DNA of 64,000 nucleotides from Polyangium sp. 15x6 (lineage in GTDB: Bacteria > Myxococcota_A > Polyangia > Polyangiales > Polyangiaceae): positions 1-64,000 of the forward strand of contig NZ_JASBQE010000011.1 in NCBI RefSeq assembly GCF_029960785.1, written 5' to 3'. The notes beneath the pieces were generated by a model that worked only from the letters and a program-made list of their open reading frames with translations, was not told where the DNA came from and ran no database searches. The position numbers were made by a program, and so were the translations under genes. Positions 1 to 8,854 of the stretch are shown in pieces (position 1 is the first letter of the stretch; each line of letters begins with the position of its first letter).

Positions 1-714
1 CAGGTGCCGCCGACACCGGCTCCGCCGAGCAGCGCACAGGCCCCCGCGCAGCAGCCCGCCGCGCCTCCGCTCGCCGCACCTCCGCCCGCGCCGAGCGCGC
101 CCGCCGGCGCCGTTCCCGGCGCGCCTCCGCCGAGTGGTACGGGCGCGGCTACGCCCCCGCCCGCGGGATATGGCTATGGCTATCCGCAAGGGTATGGCCC
201 GCCTCCGCCCGGATACATTCCGCCGCAAGGTGGCGAGTACGGACAGCCTCCGCCTGGATACGGGCCGCCGCCGCAAGGGTACCCCTACGGATATCCGTAC
301 TACGGCCCGTACTACGGCGAGCCGCAGCCGCCGCAGCCGCGCTACGAGCGCAAGAGCACCCCGATGATGATCGGCGGCATCCTGGCCACGACCGCGGGCA
401 TCGTCGGCGTGCTCGCCGGCTCGGCGATCGCGAGCACCGCGGCCAACCAGATCCCGATCTATTGCGACTCGGATTTCGGCCCCACGATCTGCGAGACGCG
501 CGCCGACGAGACGCAACAAGCCGTGGGCTACGCCATCCTGATCACCGGCGTCGTGGCGCTCGGCGTGGGCGTGCCGCTGTGGGTGATCGGCAGCAAGCGT
601 GTGCCCGTGAAGAGCGACGAGACCACGCCCTCCACGACCACGCCGGCCGCGCCGCAAACGAGCCTGCGCCTGCTCGTGGGCCCCACGTCCGCGGGGCTTC
701 GCGTCACGTTCTGA
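1..714 (+). CDS. Pro-rich membrane protein, 5' end missing
   Basis: The frame is open from the first base of the window, so the true start lies upstream and only the C-terminal ~237 residues are present. The first ~115 residues are a low-complexity Pro/Ala/Gly/Tyr stretch with repeated YGYP, GYGPPP and PPPGY motifs. Two hydrophobic segments follow, around residues 122-145 and 174-194, separated by a short loop with two cysteines (YCDSDFG and TICETR). A basic residue cluster and a Thr/Pro-rich tail end the protein. Myxobacteria encode many such Pro/Tyr-rich proteins with one or two membrane helices, often after an N-terminal sensory or TPR region, but I cannot assign a function. It converges on the Cys-rich lipoprotein gene downstream, 19 bp away. 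Confidence 0.6.
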   Translation, partial: QVPPTPAPPSSAQAPAQQPAAPPLAAPPPAPSAPAGAVPGAPPPSGTGAATPPPAGYGYGYPQGYGPPPPGYIPPQGGEYGQPPPGYGPPPQGYPYGYPYYGPYYGEPQPPQPRYERKSTPMMIGGILATTAGIVGVLAGSAIASTAANQIPIYCDSDFGPTICETRADETQQAVGYAILITGVVALGVGVPLWVIGSKRVPVKSDETTPSTTTPAAPQTSLRLLVGPTSAGLRVTF

Positions 715-716
715 TC

Positions 717-734
717 ACGTCGCGCCCGCGACGT
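717..734. terminator. Possible bidirectional terminator hairpin
   Basis: An inverted repeat (ACGTCGCG at 717-724, CGCGACGT at 727-734) lies in the 19-bp gap between two convergent genes. It could form a 6-bp stem with a 6-nt loop. It has no T-tract on either side, so intrinsic termination is only inferred from its position. Confidence 0.35.
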
Positions 735-1774
735 CACATGCAGTTGCCGCTCCCATCACACATGCCAACCGTGGAGCCCGCGGTCATGCATGTGGTGCCC
801 TGCGGTTTGGGGGACGTCGACGGCGTGCCACTCGAGCACACAGGGCTCGTGCAATCGTTCGGGGTCGGATCGGACGGCACGTCCATGTCGTCGGGCTGAT
901 CCAGCATGCCGCCCATGCCGTCGCACACGGTGGTGCGGCAATCGCCGGGCACCTGCGTCTCCGTGACGACGTCCGTGCCCGGCAAGGGCATCTGCACGCA
1001 CGCGCCCGCGGAGCACGAGCTCGGCTTGCACGTCGTGGATCCGCCACACGTGGTGCCGTCGGGCTGCGGCATGTGGGCAACGGTGCCGTCCTCGCCGCAC
1101 GACTCGACGTCGCAGTCGTTGTCGTCGGGCGGGGGCACATCGAGCGGCGCAGGCGCCGGGACGATGAGGCCGTTCATGTCGCAAACGGCCTGCACGCAGT
1201 CGCCGGAATCGCCGTTCAAGACCAGCTTGCCGACGTCGATCTCGAGGCCACACGCGTTCATCATGCCCATGGCGTTGCAAACGGCCACGTGGCAGACGCC
1301 GCCCTGCGGGCATTGCGAAGCATCGCTGCAACCGACGCACAGACCACCGGAGCACGTGATCTGGCTGTTCGTGCCGCACGGCGCGCCCTCCATGATCGGA
1401 TCCGGCGGGTTGCTCGGCACGCCCCCGGTGCACGTGTCGAGCGTGCAGGGGTTGCCGTCGTCCGGTTTGTCCGTGTCGTCGACGATCTCCTCGATCGTGC
1501 CTTCGGCCGTGCACTGCTTGCGTTTGCAATCGCCGGGGACGAGGCCGTCGAAGACGAGTTTGCCCGCGGGCGCCTGGGTCTCGACGCAGGCTCCAGCGAC
1601 GCACGCAGCGGTCTTGCAAGGATCACTCGCGGGGCACTGCGCGTCGGTCGTGCACGCGGGCTCCGACCCGCCGCCCGACGACGACGCGGCGTTGCCCTCG
1701 CCTCCACCTCCGCACGCAGCCGCGAAGACGAAGCCAGCGAGACCGAGCCCGAGCAGGTGATCGAAGCGAAGCAT
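734..1774 (-). CDS. Cys-rich secreted lipoprotein
   Basis: A 346-residue protein with a lipoprotein signal peptide: basic start, hydrophobic core and lipobox FAAAC near residue 20, followed by a Gly/Ser linker. The mature part has some thirty cysteines in spaced motifs such as CTTDAQCP, CKTAACVAGACV, GDCKRKQC and CSDASQCP. These resemble the disulfide-knotted repeats common in myxobacterial surface lipoproteins. The open frame runs ~200 codons further upstream, but that extension is antisense low-complexity sequence and lacks a signal peptide, so the ATG at 1774 was chosen. It lies 46 bp downstream of another Cys-rich lipoprotein gene and is probably co-transcribed with it. Function unknown; no catalytic motif is visible. 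Confidence 0.75.
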   Translation of the reverse strand: MLRFDHLLGLGLAGFVFAAACGGGGEGNAASSSGGGSEPACTTDAQCPASDPCKTAACVAGACVETQAPAGKLVFDGLVPGDCKRKQCTAEGTIEEIVDDTDKPDDGNPCTLDTCTGGVPSNPPDPIMEGAPCGTNSQITCSGGLCVGCSDASQCPQGGVCHVAVCNAMGMMNACGLEIDVGKLVLNGDSGDCVQAVCDMNGLIVPAPAPLDVPPPDDNDCDVESCGEDGTVAHMPQPDGTTCGGSTTCKPSSCSAGACVQMPLPGTDVVTETQVPGDCRTTVCDGMGGMLDQPDDMDVPSDPTPNDCTSPVCSSGTPSTSPKPQGTTCMTAGSTVGMCDGSGNCM

Positions 1775-1820
1775 GAAGCGATCGTCTCCGCGCGTGGCGA
1801 TCCCTGTCAACTCGTGCCGC

Positions 1821-2309
1821 TCAGGGCGTCTTCTGCGCGAGGCAGGAGAGGACGTAAGGGGCACACGAGGTCTCGACGCACGCATCACACGCCGCCACGT
1901 CCATCGCGGTGTTGCCGCACGCAGGGGTGAGCGAGCAGCTCGCGTGACACACGCTCGCCTCGCCGCATCGGCACACGTCGAGCAAGGCGTAGACGTCGGC
2001 CGAGCTCGGACATACCTCGACATCGGCGGGCGGCTTCGCCACGCTCGCGCCGGCGAGGTTCGCGCACGGGATGCACGACCCGCCTGCGCCTGGGCCGCCC
2101 ATGCCCCCGGCGCCGCCCATGCCCCCGGAGCCGCCCGATCCCGCAGCGCCGCCGCCCTGTCCGGCGCAGCCCTTCGCGGTCGGATTCGTGTCGCAGAGCG
2201 TGGCCCAGTCCGTCGCGTGGAAAAGATCACTGCCGCAGGCGATCGACGCGACCGCGAAGCACGACGGCAAGAGGCAGGCGAGACGGGGCCAACTCGAACG
2301 ATCGCGCAT
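1821..2309 (-). CDS. Small Cys-rich secreted lipoprotein
   Basis: A 162-residue protein beginning with a basic segment (MRDRSSWPR), a hydrophobic stretch and a lipobox-like SIAC, then a Gly/Ser/Met linker (GGAAGSGGSGG type). The C-terminal ~90 residues carry about 14 cysteines (CIPCANL, CRCGEASVCHASC, CDACVETSC), so a compact disulfide-bonded domain outside the cytoplasm is likely. An in-frame ATG at 2324 would add five residues; neither start has a strong ribosome-binding site, and 2309 gives the more typical signal peptide. It precedes the larger Cys-rich lipoprotein gene by 46 bp on the same strand. The family is not recognised. Confidence 0.7.
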   Translation of the reverse strand: MRDRSSWPRLACLLPSCFAVASIACGSDLFHATDWATLCDTNPTAKGCAGQGGGAAGSGGSGGMGGAGGMGGPGAGGSCIPCANLAGASVAKPPADVEVCPSSADVYALLDVCRCGEASVCHASCSLTPACGNTAMDVAACDACVETSCAPYVLSCLAQKTP

Positions 2310-2366
2310 CGCGAAGAGGAGCATCCGTGATCCAGGGGCGGCTCGACAAGGCCCAAGATGAGCGCT

Positions 2367-3992
2367 TCACGCGTCGAACGCGTCGCGCAAGCGCTCACCT
2401 TCGAGCTCGGCGAGGAACGGCGTCCGCTCGGTCGTCGCCTCGATCCACCGCGCCTCGCTCTCGCCGATCCAGCCCCGCCCCGCGAGTCGGCAAAGCCGAT
2501 CCACGCGGCTCGCGTGCGCGCGGACGCGTGCCGCCGCGTACGCGGCCATCTCGCCGCGCCGGATCATGAAGCCCCAGTCGCTCGCTTCGAGCAGCACGAG
2601 CTCACGGATCGCCTGATCGAGCGCGCGTCCTGCGAGCCCGTCCGCGCCGCGCCGCGCCCGCACGAGCCCCTGCACGGTCTGCTCCGCGTGGCGCACGTGC
2701 CGCACGAGGTGCGCCGGCGACATGCCCTCCGTACGGTCGGGATCGAGCGCGCGCCCGAGCCATGCCTCACCGAAGCCCCCTTCGCCCCATGACGAGGCCG
2801 AGGGCTCGGCCACCGTGAGCGCAGGCTCGGCCGCGAGGTAAGCGCCGAGCGTCACGGGCGCGATCTCACCTGCGAGCTCGGCGTGATGCAGGGCGCGCAG
2901 CGCGTGTTCGAGGAAGATCGGACCTTCGAACCACCAGTGGCCGAAGAGCTCGGCGTCGTACGGCGCGACCACGACGGGCCGCGGTCCTCGGCCTTGCACG
3001 GCCCGCAGCGTAGCCGCCCTCTCGGCCACGAAATGCGCGGCGTCCGCGCGCGCGCGAGCCTCGGCCGCGGCGGGATCCCAGAGCTCCTTGTGCGACCTGG
3101 GGCCCGTGATGCGGTGGTACTTGAGGCCCGTCATGAGGCGCGTACCATCCGGGCCGATCTCCCCCGCGAGCGCGACCTCCGGCAGATCGAAGCCGATGTC
3201 GCGGTAGAAATCACGATAGTCCGGGTGGCCCGGATATCCGGCCTCGCGTGACCACACTTCGCGTGAGGCCTGCGGATCGCGGCCGAAAAACGCGACGCCT
3301 GCGGGAGACAGGATCGGCGCGAGCACCCCTCGCGGAGGACGCGGCAAGGCGAGCTCGAGACCGTGCGCGTCGAGCACCGTGTACCCCACGCCCGCCGCCG
3401 AGAGCTCCGGCAAGAGCGAGGGATCGTACCCACACTCGGGCAGCCACAGCCCACGCGGCCTTCGCCCCACGAGGGCCTCGAACGCGCGGAGGCCGAGTTT
3501 TACCTGCGCGCGCGCGGACGAACGCGTGAGCGCCGGCAGATACGCGTGCGTCACGCTCGTCGTCAAAAGCTCGATCGAGCCGCGATCCTCGTGTCCTGCA
3601 AGAGCGCCGAGCACGTCGCCACGGATGCGCTCCCACGTCGCACGCGTGGCCTCGATCCGCGCCCGGTAAAACGCCACGATCGGGCGCAGTGCAGCGTCGC
3701 CGCTCGTACGCCGCTCTTCCTGCGCCGCGAGCTTGTCGAGCCGGTCCATGTGCAGGACGAAGCGCTTTCGAAGCAGCGGATCGGCGAGCATCGCCGCGAG
3801 CGTCGGCGACACCGACACCGTGATCCGCGCCGCGATCCCGTCCGCTTCGAGCCGCGCGAGCATGTCGAGCAGCGGCAGGTACGACTCCCAGAGTGCCTCG
3901 TGCAGCCATCGCTCTTCGAGCGGGCGTGCGTGCTCCGGGTGCCGCACCCAGGGCAGGTGCGCGTGCAGGACGATCGCGACGTATCCGAGCAT
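2367..3992 (-). CDS. GH57-family 1,4-alpha-glucan branching enzyme
   Basis: A 541-residue cytoplasmic enzyme of glycoside hydrolase family 57, the clade with DUF1957. It forms alpha-1,6 branches in glycogen-like glucans. The N-terminus MLGYVAIVLHAHLPW (residues 1-15) is the family signature, with H10/H12 in the active site. The nucleophile is predicted as E186 in GLWLPECGY and the acid/base as D346 in APYDAELFGHWW; both motifs are intact. Length matches characterised GH57 branching enzymes of about 520-560 residues. It begins 24 bp after hemC on the same strand, so it probably sits at the end of the haem operon's transcript, although no metabolic link is known. The family could also include amylase-like activities; branching is the usual assignment for this subgroup. 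Confidence 0.88.
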   Translation of the reverse strand: MLGYVAIVLHAHLPWVRHPEHARPLEERWLHEALWESYLPLLDMLARLEADGIAARITVSVSPTLAAMLADPLLRKRFVLHMDRLDKLAAQEERRTSGDAALRPIVAFYRARIEATRATWERIRGDVLGALAGHEDRGSIELLTTSVTHAYLPALTRSSARAQVKLGLRAFEALVGRRPRGLWLPECGYDPSLLPELSAAGVGYTVLDAHGLELALPRPPRGVLAPILSPAGVAFFGRDPQASREVWSREAGYPGHPDYRDFYRDIGFDLPEVALAGEIGPDGTRLMTGLKYHRITGPRSHKELWDPAAAEARARADAAHFVAERAATLRAVQGRGPRPVVVAPYDAELFGHWWFEGPIFLEHALRALHHAELAGEIAPVTLGAYLAAEPALTVAEPSASSWGEGGFGEAWLGRALDPDRTEGMSPAHLVRHVRHAEQTVQGLVRARRGADGLAGRALDQAIRELVLLEASDWGFMIRRGEMAAYAAARVRAHASRVDRLCRLAGRGWIGESEARWIEATTERTPFLAELEGERLRDAFDA

Positions 3993-4016
3993 CGGCCGCA
4001 GGATAAGCGAGCGCCC

Positions 4017-4916
4017 TCAGGCGCGAAGGAGCTCTTGTCCGAGATCAAGACCGACACGCGTCGCATCCGCCGCCACGCTCGGCCACGCGACGTGCCGCTC
4101 GCCCATCCGCGGACGACTCCCATCCGCCTCGGCGATCATGGCCCGGATCCAGAGCCCCTCGTCCGTGCGCACCGCGTGCGCCGCCACGGGCGTACGGCAG
4201 TCGGCCCCGAGCGCGACCATCACGCCACGCTCGGCTGCGACGCGCACGCTCGTCTCGGGATCATCGAGCGGCGCGAGCGCGCTCCGGGTCTCCGCGTCGG
4301 CCTCGCGGCACTCGATCCCGAGCGCGCCTTGCCCGATCGCGGGAAGCATCACGGCCGGATCGAGAACCTCGGTCGCGCGTCGTTCCAGACCGAGACGCCG
4401 CAGCCCCGCGAGCGCGAGCACGATCGCATCCACGTGCCCCTCGTCGAGCTTGCGCAGCCGCGTGTCCACGTTCCCGCGCAGCGGCACGATCACGAGGTCC
4501 GGCCGCGCGAGCCCGATCGCCGCAGCACGCCTGAGGCTCGACGTGCCCACACGCGAACCCCGAGGCAAATCCGCGAGCGTCGCGCCCGTCCGCGTGATGA
4601 AGACGTCGCGCGGATCCTCGCGCCGAGGGACACACGAGATCACGAGCCCGTCGGGGATCACGGCGGGCACGTCCTTGTACGAGTGCACCGCGAAGTGCGC
4701 GCGCCCATCGAGCAGCGCCTCTTCGAGCTCCTTCACGAAGAGCCCCTTGCCGCCGACCTCCTGAAGCGGTCGATCGGTGATCTTGTCGCCCGACGTGACG
4801 ATCTCGAGCTCGCCGACCGTCAGGCCGGGTGAGACCTCGACGAGGGCGCGCGCGAAGGCGCGGGACTGGGCGAGAGCGAGGGCGGAGCGCCGGGTGGCGA
4901 GTATCAGGCGAGTCAT
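4017..4916 (-). CDS. hemC: Hydroxymethylbilane synthase (porphobilinogen deaminase)
   Basis: A 299-residue enzyme that polymerises four porphobilinogen molecules into hydroxymethylbilane in tetrapyrrole synthesis. The N-terminus (LILATRRSALALAQS) is typical. D82 in HSYKDVP corresponds to the catalytic aspartate; the usual HSMKDVP has Tyr in place of Met here. GTSSLRR (residues 124-130) and the substrate loop RGNVDTRL are conserved. C240 in GADCRTPVAAHA should hold the dipyrromethane cofactor. The ATG at 4916 overlaps the hemA stop codon in an ATGA, so the two genes are translationally coupled. Length is normal for the family. Confidence 0.96.
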   Translation of the reverse strand: MTRLILATRRSALALAQSRAFARALVEVSPGLTVGELEIVTSGDKITDRPLQEVGGKGLFVKELEEALLDGRAHFAVHSYKDVPAVIPDGLVISCVPRREDPRDVFITRTGATLADLPRGSRVGTSSLRRAAAIGLARPDLVIVPLRGNVDTRLRKLDEGHVDAIVLALAGLRRLGLERRATEVLDPAVMLPAIGQGALGIECREADAETRSALAPLDDPETSVRVAAERGVMVALGADCRTPVAAHAVRTDEGLWIRAMIAEADGSRPRMGERHVAWPSVAADATRVGLDLGQELLRA

Positions 4917-6364
4917 CCGAGATCCTTTGCGCCCGCGACCTCGCGCGGGGAGGGTACTGCGAGCGGCGCCGCGGAAGGCGCCCCTGCGGGCGAAGCCTGC
5001 GCGGGCGCGCGCGCCTTGCCGTTCGTGCCCGCGGGCTTCAGCGTGATCGCTCCGTCGATCGCGCTGCCATCGCCGCCCTCCAGGGCAATCGCCGAAAGAG
5101 GGACCGCCGATAGGTCGAAGAGGTCGTGCAAGGCCTCGACGTACCCCTCGGCGCGCGCGTCGCCCGCGAGCTCCTTGAGGCGCGTCACCGGCGCGTGGAG
5201 CAGCTTGTTCGTCGCGGCGTCGACCATGACGAGCAGCGCCTCTTTCTCCGCGGCTCCGAGATGCTTGAGACGCCCTGCAAAACTCCGCTCGAGCTCGGCG
5301 AGCAGCACCGCGCGCGTCCGGTTGAAGAGCCCCACGATCGTCGGCGTGAGCTCTCGTTCAAGCGTCCAGTGCTCGAGCGCGCGCGCCTCCTCCTCGACGA
5401 TCGCCTCGGCGCGCGCCGCCTCCGCGGCCCGGCCTTCGAGCGACTGCGCAACGATCTGCGAGAGGTCGTCGACGTCGTAGAGGTAGACGCCGTCGAGGTC
5501 GTTCACGGCGGGCTCCACGTCGCGCGGGACGGCGATGTCGATCAAGAACAGGCTCTTGCCGCGCCGCACCTTCCGCACGCGCTTGACGAGATCCACGGTG
5601 ATCACGGGCGTCGGGCTCGACGTCGAGGCGATCGCGATGTCGACCTCGCCGAGCGTCCGCTCGAGATCCGCCATCCCGCGCGGCTCGCCGGACACGTCGT
5701 ACGCGAGCACCTTCGCTCGCGCCGGGCTCCTGTTGAGCACGATGATCTTCGCGCCCGCCTTCGCGAGCAGCTTCGCCGCGGCCTCGGCCATCTCGCCCGC
5801 GCCCACGAGCGCGGCCTTGCGTCCCGCGAGATCCCCGAAGATCTCCTGCGCGAGATCCACGGCCACGCTCGACACCGACACCTGGCCTTCGCCGATCGCC
5901 GTCTCGCTCCGCGCGCGTTTGCCCACGCGAACCGCTCGCAGCATCGCCTTGCCGAGCGTTTGTCCGAGCGCCTTGTTCTCCCGCGCGAACTCGATCGCGT
6001 CCTTCAGTTGCCCGAGGATCTGCGGCTCGCCCACGACGAGCGAGTCGAGCGACGAGGCCACGCGGAAGAGGTGCCGCACCGCGTCGCCGCCCTCCTTGCG
6101 CCCGAGGTGCATCGCGACCGCGTCGCCGCCGATCGCCGCGAGCGCGGAGATCGTCGCGCGGCTCGCCGCTTCGAGCGAACCTCCGCGTGACGGCGCGGCG
6201 TACACCTCGACGCGGTTGCACGTGGAGAGCACCACGGCCTCGCCGATCGCCCGATCCGCGAGGAGCTTCTCGTAGAGCGCGGGGAGCGCGTCACGCTGCA
6301 CCGCGAGCCGCTCGCGCACCGCGATCGGCGCTGTCTTGTGGGAGAGACCAACGACGACGATCAC
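4913..6364 (-). CDS. hemA: Glutamyl-tRNA reductase
   Basis: A 483-residue enzyme reducing glutamyl-tRNA to glutamate-1-semialdehyde, the first step of the C5 route to tetrapyrroles. The N-terminal VVVGLSHKTAPIAVRE motif and the nucleophile C49 in LSTCNRVEVY are present. An NADPH-binding GAGEMAE motif follows, then a helical dimerisation domain. The tail after about residue 430 is extended, Ala/Pro-rich and probably disordered, longer than in typical GluTRs. The start is a GTG at 6364, with GGAGG eleven bases upstream inside the end of the preceding gene. The stop overlaps hemC. Together with the CcsA/HemX-like gene upstream this forms a hemX-hemA-hemC order seen in several bacterial lineages. 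Confidence 0.96.
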   Translation of the reverse strand: MIVVVGLSHKTAPIAVRERLAVQRDALPALYEKLLADRAIGEAVVLSTCNRVEVYAAPSRGGSLEAASRATISALAAIGGDAVAMHLGRKEGGDAVRHLFRVASSLDSLVVGEPQILGQLKDAIEFARENKALGQTLGKAMLRAVRVGKRARSETAIGEGQVSVSSVAVDLAQEIFGDLAGRKAALVGAGEMAEAAAKLLAKAGAKIIVLNRSPARAKVLAYDVSGEPRGMADLERTLGEVDIAIASTSSPTPVITVDLVKRVRKVRRGKSLFLIDIAVPRDVEPAVNDLDGVYLYDVDDLSQIVAQSLEGRAAEAARAEAIVEEEARALEHWTLERELTPTIVGLFNRTRAVLLAELERSFAGRLKHLGAAEKEALLVMVDAATNKLLHAPVTRLKELAGDARAEGYVEALHDLFDLSAVPLSAIALEGGDGSAIDGAITLKPAGTNGKARAPAQASPAGAPSAAPLAVPSPREVAGAKDLG

Positions 6365-6371
6365 GCTCGCC

Positions 6372-7244
6372 CTAGCCTCCGATCCTCGGCGAGCCGAGCT
6401 CGACCACGGGCCGCACGAGGTAGACCACGAGCACCGCGGCCACGCAGCAGAACCCCGCGATCGTCCCGTACGCCGCCCGCCGCCCGCGCCACCCTGCTGC
6501 GGCGCGCAGGATCAGCACGGCCGCGATCACGAGCCACGTCGCGTACCCCAGCACGGCCCGGAGGATCTCCTCCACGGTGCCGTTCTCCAGGCTCTTCGCC
6601 CAGATCGTCCCCGTGAGCACGCCGAGCGTGAGCAGCGGAAAGCCCGCGACGAGGAAGCGGTGCACGGCTTGATCGAGGACCTCGAGCGGAGGAAGGTTGC
6701 CGATCCGCAGGCGATCCGTGCGCTTCTTCTTCAGGCGCTTCTCCTGGACGAGGTAGAGCATCGCCGCGCCGCCCGCGAGCAGGAACAGCGCCGTCCCCGC
6801 GAGGTTCGCGAGCACGTGCAGCGCGAGGAACGCGGGGCTTATCGTGTGCGCGGGCCCCGGCTGACCGAGGAAAAACGTGCCGAGCACGAACACGAGCCCG
6901 AGCGGCGCGAGCAAGACTCCGATCGCGTCGATCCGGACGCGGCGCCGCGCCGGCAGGTACACGGCGATCGCCAGGATGGAGGCCACGGAGAGCGAGAAAT
7001 GCACCGAATTGACGGGGCACACGCGCGCGACGAGGCTCGCGAACGTCACGTACGCGAGGTGAAACGCCGCGGCCACGCCGAGGCTCATCGCGGCCCACGA
7101 CGAGCGCCGGGGCGGCGGCACGGAGCCGATCGACGCGGTGATTCGCGTCTCCTTGCGGGCGATGTCGAGGAAAAAGAGGGCGCTCGCTACTCCGTAGAGC
7201 AGAACGGCCACGAAGAATGTCCCCGTGGAGAGAGCGCGCGTCAT
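6372..7244 (-). CDS. CcsA/HemX-like cytochrome c assembly membrane protein
   Basis: A 290-residue integral membrane protein with about eight hydrophobic helices, resembling the CcsA/ResC/HemX group (cytochrome c assembly domain). Histidines within or near helices (AAFHLAYV and LALHVLANL) are candidate haem ligands. GVLTGTIWAKS near residue 222 resembles the tryptophan-containing periplasmic loop of this family, although a full WWD motif is not evident. The gene ends seven bases before hemA. HemX proteins beside hemA are known to influence GluTR level in other bacteria, while CcsA proteins export or attach haem. The sequence alone does not separate these roles. Confidence 0.75.
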   Translation of the reverse strand: MTRALSTGTFFVAVLLYGVASALFFLDIARKETRITASIGSVPPPRRSSWAAMSLGVAAAFHLAYVTFASLVARVCPVNSVHFSLSVASILAIAVYLPARRRVRIDAIGVLLAPLGLVFVLGTFFLGQPGPAHTISPAFLALHVLANLAGTALFLLAGGAAMLYLVQEKRLKKKRTDRLRIGNLPPLEVLDQAVHRFLVAGFPLLTLGVLTGTIWAKSLENGTVEEILRAVLGYATWLVIAAVLILRAAAGWRGRRAAYGTIAGFCCVAAVLVVYLVRPVVELGSPRIGG

Positions 7245-7310
7245 GGCGGGAGAAGGTAGCGCGTCTTCGGTGCGGCGGCAGGCGGATGCGCGCCCTTGCC
7301 TATCGAATGC

Positions 7311-7706
7311 TCAAAGCTTCGTGGCGAGGAAGGCCGCGAGCAGATCCTCGTCGGTCGTCAGGTTCCGGGTCTGCGACGGGGGCCCGCCGCGCTGGTGGTC
7401 CGCGAAGGTCCCGACCGGCGCGCCCACGAATCCCGGCACGACGTCGTAGGCGTTGTCTCCGAGGATCATCGAGGTCTCCAGGATCTCCGCGCCGAGCTCG
7501 GCGAGGAAGGCCTTCGACTTCACCTTGCCGAGCAGCTCGTGGCTGTCGGGCGAGCCGCTGACCTCGCTCAGGATGCGGATGGCCTCGATGATGCGGTATT
7601 TTCGCCCCTCGCTCTTGATCGTCAGCTCGTCGTTCTTGAGGTCGACCCTGTCCTCACCCAGCCACTCGTCGAGCGCGACCTGCGGGAAAAATACGCGATT
7701 CTTCAT
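7311..7706 (-). CDS. Conserved-looking hypothetical protein
   Basis: A 131-residue soluble, acidic protein without signal peptide or membrane helix. It starts MKNRVFFPQVALDEWL and reads as a compact alpha/beta protein: a short N-terminal strand region, an internal KSEGRKYRIIEAIRIL segment and a longer C-terminal part with FVGAPVGTFADHQR. I do not recognise the family. The start is an ATG at 7706. It lies between pssA (66 bp upstream) and the hemX-like gene (66 bp downstream) in the same direction, so it may belong to that transcript. Confidence 0.65.
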   Translation of the reverse strand: MKNRVFFPQVALDEWLGEDRVDLKNDELTIKSEGRKYRIIEAIRILSEVSGSPDSHELLGKVKSKAFLAELGAEILETSMILGDNAYDVVPGFVGAPVGTFADHQRGGPPSQTRNLTTDEDLLAAFLATKL

Positions 7707-7772
7707 GGACGGCGCGCAGTCTACATGGTTCGGCCCTGCCGCAAAGTCAAAGCCGTTCCGAACGCTCCGGGT

Positions 7773-8600
7773 TCAGGTCGAGGCCGCGGGCGGAGGCTGG
7801 TTCGAATCGCCGGCGAGCAAGCTCGCGCGGAGGCGCCGGGGCAGGTGCCACAACGACTCCAGGATCCCCATCGTCACGTAGCAGCCGAGCAGCCACACCA
7901 GGACGAACGCCGGCTGCATCTTCAGGGACACGGCCACGGACGAACCCACCATGAACGCGACGAGCAGGGCCGTCCGCGCGTTCAGCTTCACGTCCTTGAA
8001 CGAGCGGAACCGGATCGTCGACACCATCAGCATCGACAAACCGATCGTCACGCCGAGCATCAGCACGGTGTACTCGGCGCGCCCGAGGATCCCGCCGGCC
8101 GTGTGACTCGCCACGACGAGCGAGACGAGGATGCCCGCGGCGCCCGGGATGGGCAGACCCACGATGTACTTCGAGGGCTTCGAGGGTTTGCCGTCGTCGC
8201 CGGTCGAGAGCACGTTGAACCGCGCGAGCCGGATCGCCCCGCACGCCGTGAACAGGAACGACGCCACGAGCCCGAGCGTGCCGAGCCGGTGGAGCGTCCA
8301 CTGGTAGAGCAGGAGCGACGGCGCCACGCCGAACGACACCACGTCGGCGAGCGAGTCGATCTGGAGCCCGAACGCGCTCTGCGTCTTCGTCGCGCGCGCG
8401 ACGCGGCCGTCGAGCGTGTCGAAGAACATCGCGAAGACGATGAGCAACGCGGCGCGGTAGAAGTCCGCCTCGCCTTGCGCCGTCGCCGAAGTCCGGATGC
8501 TGTCGAAGCCGCAGAAGATGCTCGTCAGCGTGATCATGTTCGGCAGCAAGAAGAGCGTCTTCTTGAGCTCGAATTTCCGCAGCCGGATGCCCTTCCCCAT
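7773..8600 (-). CDS. pssA: CDP-diacylglycerol-serine O-phosphatidyltransferase
   Basis: A 275-residue membrane enzyme of the CDP-alcohol phosphatidyltransferase family, making phosphatidylserine from CDP-diacylglycerol and serine. The family signature is complete: D61, D64, G65, A68, R69, then G78, D82 and D86 (DTLDGRVAR ... FGLQIDSLAD). Several hydrophobic helices follow to residue ~250, and the C-terminus is an Ala/Pro-rich tail. The frame is open to 8672, but the ATG at 8600 has a strong ribosome-binding sequence (GGAGGAGAGGGACG) directly before it and gives the usual N-terminus (MGKGIRLRKFELKK). It may be the first gene of the run leading to the hem genes. Confidence 0.88.
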   Translation of the reverse strand: MGKGIRLRKFELKKTLFLLPNMITLTSIFCGFDSIRTSATAQGEADFYRAALLIVFAMFFDTLDGRVARATKTQSAFGLQIDSLADVVSFGVAPSLLLYQWTLHRLGTLGLVASFLFTACGAIRLARFNVLSTGDDGKPSKPSKYIVGLPIPGAAGILVSLVVASHTAGGILGRAEYTVLMLGVTIGLSMLMVSTIRFRSFKDVKLNARTALLVAFMVGSSVAVSLKMQPAFVLVWLLGCYVTMGILESLWHLPRRLRASLLAGDSNQPPPAAST

Positions 8601-8676
8601 CGTCCCTCTCCTCCAGCGCATGAGGACGACGAGCGTAACGACGCAGCGCGCGATAACGCAAGCAAAGCCCAAGGAT

Positions 8677-8693
8677 CGGACGCAGATCGTCCG
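8677..8693 (-). terminator. Possible terminator after the XRE regulator gene
   Basis: A 6-bp inverted repeat (CGGACG at 8677-8682, CGTCCG at 8688-8693) with a 5-nt loop sits between the regulator gene stop at 8855 and pssA. There is no T-tract. The rest of the 254-bp gap shows no gene or other clear signal. Confidence 0.25.
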
Positions 8694-8854
8694 CTCCTCG
8701 GAAGCGCGTTACGCACCGCGCGGTCGCTCGAGGATGGAAGTGGATACGACGCTTCGCACCCGGACGACACGAACGTCGATCGCTTGACGGAGAGCGTGGC
8801 CGCAGGATCGTCCGCGGGAGAACCGATCCGTTTGAACAGCAACGAATCGCGGAC

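Noticed and set aside
1775-2398. 208-residue N-terminal extension of the Cys-rich lipoprotein gene
   Set aside because: It is an out-of-frame reading of the smaller lipoprotein gene, Arg/Ala/Pro-rich, and would bury the signal peptide.
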